DNA of 6,507 nt from Verrucomicrobiia bacterium (GCA_017880715.1 JADGRT010000182.1:1-6507), one strand, 5' to 3'. Counted from the first letter of the stretch, positions 1-6,444 are shown. Notes: generated by a model not told the origin, from the sequence alone. Made by a program: numbers and translations.

Positions 1-609
1 TTGGATCCGGGCGTCATCCTGGGTTATTTGCCCGGACGCCCCATCCCCGTCAGTCCGCTGCGCCTGGGCGCTCATGCGCGCATTCGCAGCAACTCGGTTC
101 TCTACACCAATTCCGTCATCGGCGATCACTTCGAGACCGGACACAACGTGGTGGTGCGCGAGGAAAACCAGATCGGCCATCACGTTTCGATCTGGAATAA
201 TTCCTGCATCGATTACGGTTGCTCCATCGGCAATGGGGTCCGCATTCATAACAATATTTACATTGCCCAATTCACCATCCTGGAAGACGAGGTCTTTCTG
301 GCGCCGGGCGTCATGATGGCCAACGATCCCCATCCGATCTGCACCAAGTGCATGAAGGGGCCCACGCTCAAGCGCGGTTGTCGCGTGGGCGTCAATGTGA
401 CGATCTTGTCCCATGTCACGATCGGCGAGGGAGCTTTAATTGGCGCCGGCAGCGTGGTGACGCGCGACATTCCGCCGTTTACCCTGGCTTACGGCAATCC
501 CGCCAAACCCCGCAAGCCGGTCGATGCCCTGACCTGCCCGTTCAACCTGGTGACGCCTTACGTGGCGGGGCGGGATGTGCGCACGCGCGAACGGGAAGGG
601 TCCGCGTGA
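1..609 (+). CDS. Hexapeptide-repeat (left-handed beta-helix) acyltransferase, WbbJ/LbH type, probably 5' partial
   Basis: The family transfers an acetyl or other acyl group from a CoA thioester to a sugar in the cytoplasm. With the downstream aminotransferase, N-acylation of a nucleotide-activated amino sugar is the likely reaction (inference). Visible are two blocks of the [LIV]-G-x4 hexapeptide pattern, about residues 40-105 (IGDHFETGHN, IGHHVSIWNN, IGNGVRIHNN) and 129-170 (VGVNVTILSH, IGEGALIGAG), ending in the usual GSVVTRDIPP and YGNPAK signature. Between them lies a loop, NDPHPICTKCMKGPTL, with Cys114, Cys117 and later Cys127, a feature I recall from one branch of these enzymes. The first codon is TTG at base 1 with no upstream sequence to judge it, and the protein seems to begin inside a coil, so the true start probably lies to the left. 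The stop overlaps the next start. The family is very likely; the exact substrate is unknown. Confidence 0.9.
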   Translation: MDPGVILGYLPGRPIPVSPLRLGAHARIRSNSVLYTNSVIGDHFETGHNVVVREENQIGHHVSIWNNSCIDYGCSIGNGVRIHNNIYIAQFTILEDEVFLAPGVMMANDPHPICTKCMKGPTLKRGCRVGVNVTILSHVTIGEGALIGAGSVVTRDIPPFTLAYGNPAKPRKPVDALTCPFNLVTPYVAGRDVRTREREGSA

Positions 610-1352
610 CAGCCACCGGCGGCAGCTCGAAGCCGGCGTCCGGCGCCCGCGTTCTGGTAACCACCTTTGCCTTCAACGAAGGTTCCAAAATCCTGGCCAC
701 CGTCGAGCGCATCGTGGCGGCCACCCAACATGATGTGGCGGTCATGGATGATGGGTCCACCGACGGTTCCATGGAACCGCTGCGCCAATTCCCGGTTCAG
801 ATCGTTTCCAACTCCCGCAATGAAGGCATCGGCGCCATGATGAAGCGCGCGTTCGATTTTGCGCTGACCCACCACTACGACATTCTGGTGATCATGGCGG
901 GGAACAACAAGGATGAGCCCCGGGAAATCCCGCTCCTGCTGCAGCCGATCATGGAGGAAGGCTATGATTTGGTGCAGGGCTCCCGTTTCCTGCAAGGCGG
1001 AGGCTTTGGTAATATGCCTTTCTATCGGGTGCTGGCGACGAAGCTGCATCCCTTCCTGTTTTCGCTGGCCGCGCGGAAATGGGTGACCGAAAGCACCAAC
1101 GGCTTCCGCGCCTTTCGCACGGCGCTGTTGCGCGATCCGCGCATCGACTGGCGGCAGCCGTGGCTCGACCAGTACGAATTGGAGCCTTACCTCCTTTTCA
1201 AGGCCATCCGTCTGGGCTACCGAACCACCGAAGCGCCGGTCACTAAAATTTATCCGCCCAAAAAACTGGGATACACCAAAATGAAACCGATTGTCGGCTG
1301 GTGGAGCATTCTCCGACCGGTCGTCTATCTGGGCCTGGGCCTCAAAAAATAG
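606..1352 (+). CDS. Family 2 glycosyltransferase (GT-A fold, dolichyl-phosphate-mannose-synthase-like)
   Basis: A 248-residue cytoplasmic or membrane-associated enzyme that should transfer a sugar from a nucleotide donor to a lipid or glycan acceptor. The GT2 entry motif is clear: RVLVTTFAFNEG near residues 15-26, then VMDDGSTDGS at 47-56 and NEGIGAMMKRAFDFA at 72-86. Where most DPM-like enzymes have a D-x-D metal site (xMDADLQ), this one reads IMAGNNKDEP at residues 96-105. No transmembrane segment is obvious. I place the start at GTG 606: it overlaps the preceding TGA (GTGA), has an AAGGG ribosome site at 596-600 at good spacing, and leaves only about 14 residues before the conserved strand. 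An upstream ATG at 348 in the same frame would lie deep inside the acyltransferase gene and adds no family sequence. Translation is probably coupled to the gene before it. Confidence 0.92.
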   Translation: MTATGGSSKPASGARVLVTTFAFNEGSKILATVERIVAATQHDVAVMDDGSTDGSMEPLRQFPVQIVSNSRNEGIGAMMKRAFDFALTHHYDILVIMAGNNKDEPREIPLLLQPIMEEGYDLVQGSRFLQGGGFGNMPFYRVLATKLHPFLFSLAARKWVTESTNGFRAFRTALLRDPRIDWRQPWLDQYELEPYLLFKAIRLGYRTTEAPVTKIYPPKKLGYTKMKPIVGWWSILRPVVYLGLGLKK

Positions 1353-1359
1353 GCGGTCT

Positions 1360-2478
1360 ATGAACATTCCTTTTCTCGATCTCAAAACTCAGTACCGCGC
1401 CCTGGCCGCCGAGGTCGATGACGCTCTCCATGGCGTTATGGCCAATGCGGATTTCATCCTGGGCAAGGACGTGGAGCTTTTCGAACGGGAGTTCGCCGCC
1501 TACTGCGGTGTGCCGCATGCCGTGGGGCTGGACTCCGGCATTTCGGCGCTCGAACTGGCGTTGCGCGCGCTGGGCATCGGCCCGGGGGACGAGGTGATTA
1601 CGGTCTCGCATACGTTCATTGCCACCGTCTCGGCGATTTCTTTCACCGGCGCCAAACCCGTTTTCGTCGATGTCCGCCCCGACACATTCAACCTGGACAC
1701 CCGCCTGATCGAAGCGGCGATCTCCCCGCGGACCAAGGCCATTCTGCCCGTGCATTTGTATGGCCAGCCGGCCGATATGCAGCCCATCCTGGACGTGGCC
1801 CGAAAGTATCGCCTGGCGGTGGTCGAAGACGCCTGTCAAGCGCATGGCGCGCGTTATCGCGGACAGCGCGCGGGGACCTTTGGCGAGGCGGGCTGTTTTA
1901 GTTTTTATCCGGGAAAGAATCTGGGAGCTTACGGCGACGCCGGCATGTTGGTGACGCGCAACCGGGAACTGGCCGAAAAAGTCCGCATGTTGCGCAACTA
2001 CGGTCAGAGCGAAAAATATCACCACCTGTTTTTGGCTTACAACCATCGGCTGGACACGATGCAAGCGGCGGTGTTGCGGGTGAAACTGAAACGGCTGGAC
2101 GATTGGAATGCCGCCCGCCAGAAACTGGCGCAACGGTATCGCGCGGGGCTCGAAGGGCTGAGCGAGGTGGTGGTGCCCACCGAAGCTCCGGATCGAACGC
2201 ACGTCTATCACCTGTATGTCATCCAGCATCCGGACCGGGATGGCCTGGCGGCCTTTCTGCGCCAGCAGGGCATCGCCACCGGACTGCATTATCCGATCCC
2301 CGTGCATCGGCAGCCCTGCTACGAGTCTCTGGGCGTGGCCCGCGGATCGTTGCCCGTTACCGAGCATCTGGCGCTGCGAATATTGACGCTGCCGATGTTT
2401 CCGGAAATGACCGCCGAGCAAGTCGATTACGTTTGCGCGCAAATCCGGAATTATTCCAGCCGCCAACCCGGCGCGTGA
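1360..2478 (+). CDS. DegT/DnrJ/EryC1/StrS family PLP-dependent sugar aminotransferase
   Basis: A 372-residue enzyme, normal family length, that transaminates a keto-sugar nucleotide using pyridoxal phosphate, usually with glutamate as amino donor. The PLP lysine is Lys186 in the motif FYPGKNLGAYGDAG. Asp157 and Gln160 in VVEDACQAHGA contact the cofactor, the phosphate loop is around DSGISALELAL, and VHLYGQPADM and NHRLDTMQAA are further hallmarks. The motif set most resembles the FdtB/QdtB group, which makes 3-amino-3,6-dideoxyhexoses, and a hexapeptide acyltransferase nearby fits that (inference; C-3 versus C-4 specificity cannot be read here). The start is ATG 1360, giving the usual MNIPFLDL opening; it lies seven bases after the glycosyltransferase stop, and AGGCGG at 1351-1356 may serve as ribosome site. 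An earlier in-frame ATG at 1291 lies within the previous gene and is unlikely. Confidence 0.95.
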   Translation: MNIPFLDLKTQYRALAAEVDDALHGVMANADFILGKDVELFEREFAAYCGVPHAVGLDSGISALELALRALGIGPGDEVITVSHTFIATVSAISFTGAKPVFVDVRPDTFNLDTRLIEAAISPRTKAILPVHLYGQPADMQPILDVARKYRLAVVEDACQAHGARYRGQRAGTFGEAGCFSFYPGKNLGAYGDAGMLVTRNRELAEKVRMLRNYGQSEKYHHLFLAYNHRLDTMQAAVLRVKLKRLDDWNAARQKLAQRYRAGLEGLSEVVVPTEAPDRTHVYHLYVIQHPDRDGLAAFLRQQGIATGLHYPIPVHRQPCYESLGVARGSLPVTEHLALRILTLPMFPEMTAEQVDYVCAQIRNYSSRQPGA

Positions 2479-2524
2479 GCCTGTTCGCGAATAGGCCCTG
2501 GCTGGGGGACGGCCAGCGTTTGTT

Positions 2525-2584
2525 GGTAGGGCGGTGTTGCCGCACCGCCCCAATATCAGGGCGGAGCAGCAGCTCCGCCCTACC
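2525..2584. repeat. REP/BIME-like inverted pair of hairpin units
   Basis: Two 26-bp units face each other across an 8-bp spacer (2551-2558). Unit A is 2525-2550 on plus; unit B is 2559-2584 read on minus. They match at 22 of 26 positions. Each opens with GGTAGGGCGG, so the element carries a perfect 10-bp terminal inverted repeat. Each folds into an 8-bp stem: 2529-2536 with 2543-2550, and 2559-2566 with 2573-2580 (2558-2567 with 2572-2581 pairs for ten). Two of the four differences fall in the same stem pair, T-A in A and A-T in B, so pairing is preserved; the other two are in the loop. A GTAG head beside a hairpin is the signature of REP sequences mobilised by RAYT (TnpA-REP) transposases in other bacteria. 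It lies between the aminotransferase and pseudopilin genes and could also end transcription. Copy number elsewhere is unknown. Confidence 0.8.
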
Positions 2585-2672
2585 GGGTTCATGGGAAGAA
2601 ACGGCCCGAACGAGAGTCAAGTGCCAGCCCCATTTCTGAATATCCCCCATTCCGCCAGCGTCTCTGGTTGAC

Positions 2673-3494
2673 ATGCATTGTCCAAGCCGAAACCCTGGCT
2701 CCGGGAACATCCGTCCGGAGAGACCCGCCGGTTTTACGTTGATCGAGCTGTTGGTGGTGATTGCCATCATCGCCATTCTGGCGGGCATGCTGCTGCCGGC
2801 ATTGGCAAAAGCCAAATCGAAGGCGCATAGCGTCAATTGCGCCAACCATATCAAACAGTTGAGCCTGGGTTGGACCCTTTACACCGACGACAACGCCGAT
2901 TTCCTGGTGACGAACAACGGCAAGGCCGAGACAACCCAAAAACGGCAGAGTTGGGTCAATAACATCCTCGATTGGGGTAATACGCCGGATAACACCAATC
3001 TGGCCTTGATCACCAGCGGGAAACTCTCGCCTTATGTCAAGGATGCGACAGCCACTTTCAAGTGCCCGGCGGACAGGTCGAAGGCGGCCAACGGACCCCG
3101 CACTCGCAGTTACTCGATGAACTCCCTGGTGGGCGATCCGGGCACCATGGCTGACGTGTTCAATCCCCGCCTCATGCAGTTCTACAAATCGACGCAAATC
3201 GTCAATCCGGTCCGCACCTTCCTCATTCTGGACGAGCATCCGGACACGATCAACGACGGCTTTTTCGTGAACCGCTGGGACGAATACAAATGGGGCAACC
3301 TGCCGGCGTCATATCACAACGCCGCGGGCAACCTGTCATTTACCGACGGCCATGAGGAAAGCCATCATTGGACCATCCCCGACACTGTGCGCCCCGCGGT
3401 CCAAGGCGGCGCCAACAGCGGCAACGGTTTCCCCGCCTCGCCGCCGACGGACTTCGACTGGCTGAAAGACCGGGCCAGCGTGCCCAAGGGATAG
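2673..3494 (+). CDS. Prepilin-type N-terminal cleavage/methylation domain protein (type II secretion-like pseudopilin, verrucomicrobial type)
   Basis: A 273-residue exported protein. A 20-residue leader with Arg14 and Arg17 ends in Gly20, where a prepilin peptidase should cut before Phe21; Glu25 is the conserved Glu+5 of the mature protein. FTLIELLVVIAIIAILAG then forms the hydrophobic helix, followed by MLLPALAKAKSKA. Further family marks are Cys56 in VNCANHIKQLSLGW, CPAD at Cys131, and YHNAAGNLSFTDGH at 214-227. The globular part is of the DUF1559-like kind, numerous in Verrucomicrobia and Planctomycetes; individual roles are mostly unknown, and many copies per genome argue against all of them being secretion-machine parts. 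ATG 2673 gives a sensible leader, but no good Shine-Dalgarno sequence precedes it. No pilus or secretion machinery genes adjoin it, so this is probably a stand-alone copy. Confidence 0.93.
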   Translation: MHCPSRNPGSGNIRPERPAGFTLIELLVVIAIIAILAGMLLPALAKAKSKAHSVNCANHIKQLSLGWTLYTDDNADFLVTNNGKAETTQKRQSWVNNILDWGNTPDNTNLALITSGKLSPYVKDATATFKCPADRSKAANGPRTRSYSMNSLVGDPGTMADVFNPRLMQFYKSTQIVNPVRTFLILDEHPDTINDGFFVNRWDEYKWGNLPASYHNAAGNLSFTDGHEESHHWTIPDTVRPAVQGGANSGNGFPASPPTDFDWLKDRASVPKG

Positions 3495-3517
3495 CGGCTA
3501 TTCAACAAGGTACCCGC

Positions 3518-3538
3518 GGCAAAGGCGTTGCCTTCTTT
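3518..3538 (+). terminator. Possible weak intrinsic terminator after the pseudopilin gene
   Basis: GGCAA at 3518-3522 pairs with TTGCC at 3528-3532 around a five-base loop, followed by TTCTTT. It sits 24 bp after the pseudopilin stop. The stem is only five pairs and the T run is interrupted, so this is a tentative call. Confidence 0.25.
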
Positions 3539-3619
3539 CCAATACCTCCAGCGGAGGACCGTCAGGACGAAGCCCCAAAGCGGCATGAGGCAGTCATTGC
3601 TAATCAATCTGAACGCGAC

Positions 3620-5212
3620 ATGAAAATAACTATCCGGAGTCTCTTTAGGTCCGTGCCGCAACCGCGTTGGTTCGCCATGGCAGGGATGGGCCTGTGGCTC
3701 TCCTCGCCTAATGCCCCAGGCAAGGATTGGCCGCAATGGGGCGGCTCCAATAGCAAGAACATGGTGTCCGAGGAGAAGGGCTTGCCTGACTCGTTTGTGC
3801 CCGGGGAGAAGGATTCGCCGGCGGGTCGGATCCTGATGGAGACAACGAAGAACGTGAAGTGGGCCACCAAGCTGTGCCAGGCGATTTACTCCACGCCCGC
3901 GGTGGCCGGGGGCAAGATTTTCATCGGCGGACGGCAGCCGGGGCTGGGTCTGCTGCTGTGCCTGGACGAGAAAACGGGCAAGCGCCTCTGGCAGTGGGAA
4001 GGGCCGGCCAGAAAGGTTGCCGCCTACATTGACGGATTCCTCATCGGCATCGGACCCAATCCCGAGGCGCTGGGCGTCTGTTCCACTCCCATCGTGGAGG
4101 GGGACCGCGTCTATTTCGTGACGCACAGTTTCAAGGTGATGTGCCTGGATGTAAACGGCCAGCCAACCGGATCTGAAGCTGGCCAGGCGCGGGTGCTCTG
4201 GGAATGCGATCTCTGGGACAAACTGGGCGTGTTTCCCTGTGACGCCGCCAATGGTTCCCCGGCCATCGACGGCGATTTGCTTTACGTGCAGACATCGAAC
4301 GGGGTGGATCGGAATATGGGACCCGCCAAGGAACTGAAACGCAAGATTCCCGCTCCGAATGCGCCGAACCTGGTTGTCTTGGAGAAGCAGACTGGACGCC
4401 TCGTCGCCACCGATGATCTGGCGATCGCCGAGCGCATCTTGCATGGCCAATGGTCGCCGGTGTCGCTGGGCACAGTCGCTGGGCGAAAACTGGTTTTCTT
4501 CGGCGCCGGCGACGGTCGTTGCTACGCGTTTGAAGCTCTGGCGTCCGCTCCGGAGAAACCGGTCAAACTGAAGACGGTCTGGTCGTTTGACTGCATTCCC
4601 CCGGAATACCGGTCGTATGGAGGCTTGGATGCGGTGTCGTACTACTGCTTGGGCGACAAAAGGTGCCAGGACACGTTGAACAAAAATGACGGGACGTTCG
4701 TGGGCGAGAGCGAGATCATCGGCACGCCGGTCTTCCATCACAATCGCGTCTATGTGGCCATTGGCCGCGATCCTGAGCATGGCCGGGGACGAGGCGCATT
4801 GCACTGCATCGACGCGACCAAAACAGGCGACATTACCCAGACGGGCCGGGTGTGGACCTACCAAGGCTTGGACCGAACCCTCTCGACGGTTTCCATCGCG
4901 GATGGCCTGCTCTACCTCTGCGATGTTGCCGGGCGTCTGCACTGTGTCGATGCGGAAACGGGACAGTGCCACTGGGTTCACGAGAGCAACGCCGCCGTTT
5001 GGGGATCGACGCTGGTGGCGGACGGAAAGGTTTATATGCCCACGCCAAAGGGCCTGACGGTGCTGGCTGCGGGCAAGGAGAAAAAGGTGCTGAGCCAGAT
5101 CAACGTTGGGGCAACGATCTATGCCACGCCGGTCGCGGCCAACGGCACGCTCTACATCGCGTCACGCGCCGGCTGGCTTTGGGCGGTCAGCCAGGGCTCG
5201 CCGGCAAACTAG
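3620..5212 (+). CDS. Exported PQQ-binding-like beta-propeller repeat protein
   Basis: A 530-residue protein with a probable N-terminal signal segment: basic MKITIRSLFR, then a short hydrophobic stretch around residues 17-29, with cleavage near residues 30-35. It therefore probably acts in the periplasm or outside the cell. DWPQWGG at 36-42 is a common opening of these verrucomicrobial and planctomycetal proteins. Propeller blades show as repeats of the type STPxVxGxxxYxx...xxCLDxxTGxxxW: near 91-125, 154-178, 212-262, 369-400, 423-453, 461-483 and 501-522. The fold is shared with PQQ alcohol dehydrogenases and BamB, but I cannot see the full set of PQQ or calcium ligands, so catalysis is unproven; a binding or scaffold role is equally possible. 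Fourteen cysteines are many for an exported protein and could form disulfides. ATG 3620 is chosen because it gives the signal peptide; the frame is open further upstream, but that part overlaps the pseudopilin gene. No strong ribosome site is visible. The gene runs convergently towards the reductase gene. Confidence 0.92.
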   Translation: MKITIRSLFRSVPQPRWFAMAGMGLWLSSPNAPGKDWPQWGGSNSKNMVSEEKGLPDSFVPGEKDSPAGRILMETTKNVKWATKLCQAIYSTPAVAGGKIFIGGRQPGLGLLLCLDEKTGKRLWQWEGPARKVAAYIDGFLIGIGPNPEALGVCSTPIVEGDRVYFVTHSFKVMCLDVNGQPTGSEAGQARVLWECDLWDKLGVFPCDAANGSPAIDGDLLYVQTSNGVDRNMGPAKELKRKIPAPNAPNLVVLEKQTGRLVATDDLAIAERILHGQWSPVSLGTVAGRKLVFFGAGDGRCYAFEALASAPEKPVKLKTVWSFDCIPPEYRSYGGLDAVSYYCLGDKRCQDTLNKNDGTFVGESEIIGTPVFHHNRVYVAIGRDPEHGRGRGALHCIDATKTGDITQTGRVWTYQGLDRTLSTVSIADGLLYLCDVAGRLHCVDAETGQCHWVHESNAAVWGSTLVADGKVYMPTPKGLTVLAAGKEKKVLSQINVGATIYATPVAANGTLYIASRAGWLWAVSQGSPAN

Positions 5213-5251
5213 CATCGGAGGCTCCGTTTCAATGCCTTAGCGTGCGGATTT

Positions 5252-6043
5252 TCACTTCGTTTTTGGCAGCGCGCGTGTCGCGCCTCCGGAAATGCCGCCA
5301 TCGATGAGCAGCGTCTGCGCGGTCATGTATTCGCTGGCAGCGGAAGCCAGAAACACGATCGCCCCGTCCAGATCGCTTGGCTGTCCAGGCCGTTTGAGAG
5401 GAATGCGGTCGCAAAGGTATTCCACCCATTCCCTGTTTTCGTACAGCACGGCGTTTTGAGCCGTTTTAAACCAGCCGGGCGCCAGACAGTTCACCGTGAT
5501 GCCGTGGACGCCCCAGTCGTCAGCAAGGCTCATGGTCAGTTGCTTCACACCGCCCCGGCTGGCGCCATAGGGGCCCAGCCCGGCATAACCCGCCACGCAC
5601 GTCACGGAACCAATATTGATGATACGGCCATATTTCTTCGGAATCATGTGCCGTGCCACCGCCTGGGAAACAAAGAACGTGCCGCGCAAATTTGTGTCGA
5701 GAACCAGATTCCAGTCCTCCCATGACACTTCCAAAGCCGGTTTGCGCACGTTACATCCCGCGTTGTTTACCAAAATGTCAATCTTGCCATAGTGATCCAC
5801 CGCGCACTGAACCATCTTCTGGATGCTCTCGTAGTTCCGCACGTCCAGCGCCAGCGGCAGCGCCGGGCGCCCGATCGCCTCGATTTCCGACTGGAACGGC
5901 CTAAGCGTGTCGGGATTGCGGCTGGTGATGACCAGGTCGGCGCCAGCTCTGGCCAGGGCTCGCGCGAAAAACTGGCCCAGCCCGCGACTGGTCCCGGTGA
6001 CGATGGCCACTTTGCCGGTGAGATCAAAAAGCTTGGATTCCAT
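5252..6043 (-). CDS. Short-chain dehydrogenase/reductase (classical SDR) with Lys-to-Arg change in the YxxxK motif
   Basis: A 263-residue Rossmann-fold oxidoreductase of normal classical SDR length. The cofactor loop is TGTSRGLG at residues 16-23, NNAG at 93-96, the structural/catalytic Asn is Asn118 (DTNLRG), the catalytic Ser is Ser146 (INIGSV), and Tyr159 follows at the canonical 13-residue distance. The motif then reads YGASR, so position 163, normally the catalytic lysine, is arginine (codon CGG, complement of 5555-5557). NCLAPGW and LLIDGGIS close the domain. The opening FDLTGKVAIVTG and overall pattern resemble gluconate 5-dehydrogenase or related sugar reductases (tentative). ATG 6043 gives the usual N terminus; the open frame up to 6181 runs through the pseudogene and is not coding. 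It follows the dehydrogenase pseudogene by 17 bp, so it was probably the last gene of a sugar-oxidation operon. No clear ribosome site is seen. Its stop is 39 bp from the convergent propeller gene. Confidence 0.94.
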   Translation of the reverse strand: MESKLFDLTGKVAIVTGTSRGLGQFFARALARAGADLVITSRNPDTLRPFQSEIEAIGRPALPLALDVRNYESIQKMVQCAVDHYGKIDILVNNAGCNVRKPALEVSWEDWNLVLDTNLRGTFFVSQAVARHMIPKKYGRIINIGSVTCVAGYAGLGPYGASRGGVKQLTMSLADDWGVHGITVNCLAPGWFKTAQNAVLYENREWVEYLCDRIPLKRPGQPSDLDGAIVFLASAASEYMTAQTLLIDGGISGGATRALPKTK

Positions 6044-6060
6044 AAAATGTAGTTGGTTTG

Positions 6061-6227
6061 CTATTGCGGTTTGAGAACGGCCTTCAGCAATCCCGGCTCC
6101 TGGCGGTAGAGCCGGTCGAACCAGGCCGCTCCCTCGGCCAACGGCGCACCGCGCTGCCCACCTCGGCGATGACGCCGGCACCCTCGTAACTGAGCTTCAA
6201 GTACTCCTTTAGAATGAGCGCTTTCAT
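6061..6227 (-). pseudogene. Remnant of a zinc-binding alcohol dehydrogenase (MDR family), internally deleted and frameshifted
   Basis: Read on the minus strand, three recognisable pieces of one zinc-dependent medium-chain dehydrogenase are fused. Piece 1 (6227-6183) is MKALILKEYLKLSYE, the normal first residues. Piece 2 (6182-6141) is GAGVIAEVGSAVRR, which in intact relatives follows the GHE zinc-ligand motif about 50 residues further on. The frame then shifts, and piece 3 (about 6150-6061) is PLAEGAAWFDRLY followed by RQEPGLLKAVLKPQ and TAG, the normal C terminus. Intact members have roughly 340-350 residues; about 55 codons remain. The catalytic cysteines, most of the zinc site and the whole cofactor domain are missing, and the first frame now stops at 6084. 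The ATG overlaps the stop of the coding stretch to its right (ATGA, 6224-6227). Assignment rests on my memory of the family; an assembly error could produce the same picture. Confidence 0.8.
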
Positions 6228-6421
6228 GGCTGGCCCGTTTTGACAACGCCGATGGTGATTAGCATGTTGGCGAAACGTTGCTCCTCACCGGTGGCAATGA
6301 CAAGTGCCGTCTGCGATTGGTTCACCGCCGGTGCGCAGCTCAGATTTTTCTGGAGCGCCGACATTGTGTCGGCTTGGGGGTTGACCCATTCGGCGAGGCG
6401 GACAAGAATGTCCAATGCCAC
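6224..6421 (-). CDS. Unrecognised short coding stretch, possibly the 3' remnant of a truncated gene
   Basis: An open frame of 65 codons from a GTG at 6421 to TGA at 6224-6226. I do not recognise the product. Reasons to think it is or was coding: the stop overlaps the ATG of the dehydrogenase remnant as ATGA, typical of operon neighbours; about two thirds of codons end in G or C, as in the other genes; and the residue make-up is protein-like (ILVRLAEWVNPQ, TALVIATGEEQRFANM). No signal peptide or membrane segment is visible. The GTG has no good ribosome site, and just upstream the sequence passes into the palindromic repeat at the right edge. It may therefore be the tail of a larger gene whose front has been lost. 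It could also be non-coding. Confidence 0.4.
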   Translation of the reverse strand: MALDILVRLAEWVNPQADTMSALQKNLSCAPAVNQSQTALVIATGEEQRFANMLITIGVVKTGQP

Positions 6422-6444
6422 TAGGATTTGAGCTATAGGTGCCG

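Noticed and set aside
2525..2584. CRISPR array or insertion-sequence end
   Set aside because: Only two units, in opposite orientation, with an 8-bp spacer, and no cas or transposase gene in the window; a REP-like doublet fits better.
1342..2592. 416-codon minus-strand open frame opposite the aminotransferase gene
   Set aside because: No family motifs, and the plus-strand frame has the full DegT signature including the PLP lysine.
2668..2673. Perfect TTGACA, resembling a -35 box
   Set aside because: It overlaps the pseudopilin start codon and has no -10-like sequence about 17 bp downstream, so it cannot drive that gene and is probably chance.
3545..3557. CCTCC/GGAGG short inverted repeat upstream of the propeller gene
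   Set aside because: Five pairs with a three-base loop and no T run or second copy; the GGAGG is also too far from the ATG at 3620 to be its ribosome site.
3365..4981. Very long minus-strand open frame (538 codons) opposite the propeller gene
   Set aside because: Its product shows no recognisable domain, whereas the plus strand here encodes a clear signal peptide and propeller repeats; long antisense frames are common in GC-rich coding DNA.
5216..5226. CGGAGGCTCCG palindrome between the convergent propeller and SDR genes, as a terminator
   Set aside because: With a realistic loop the stem is only four pairs, and only three T residues follow; not enough to call.
6044..6181. N-terminal extension of the SDR by 46 codons
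   Set aside because: The extension runs through the dehydrogenase remnant in an unrelated frame and adds no family sequence; ATG 6043 gives the normal SDR start.
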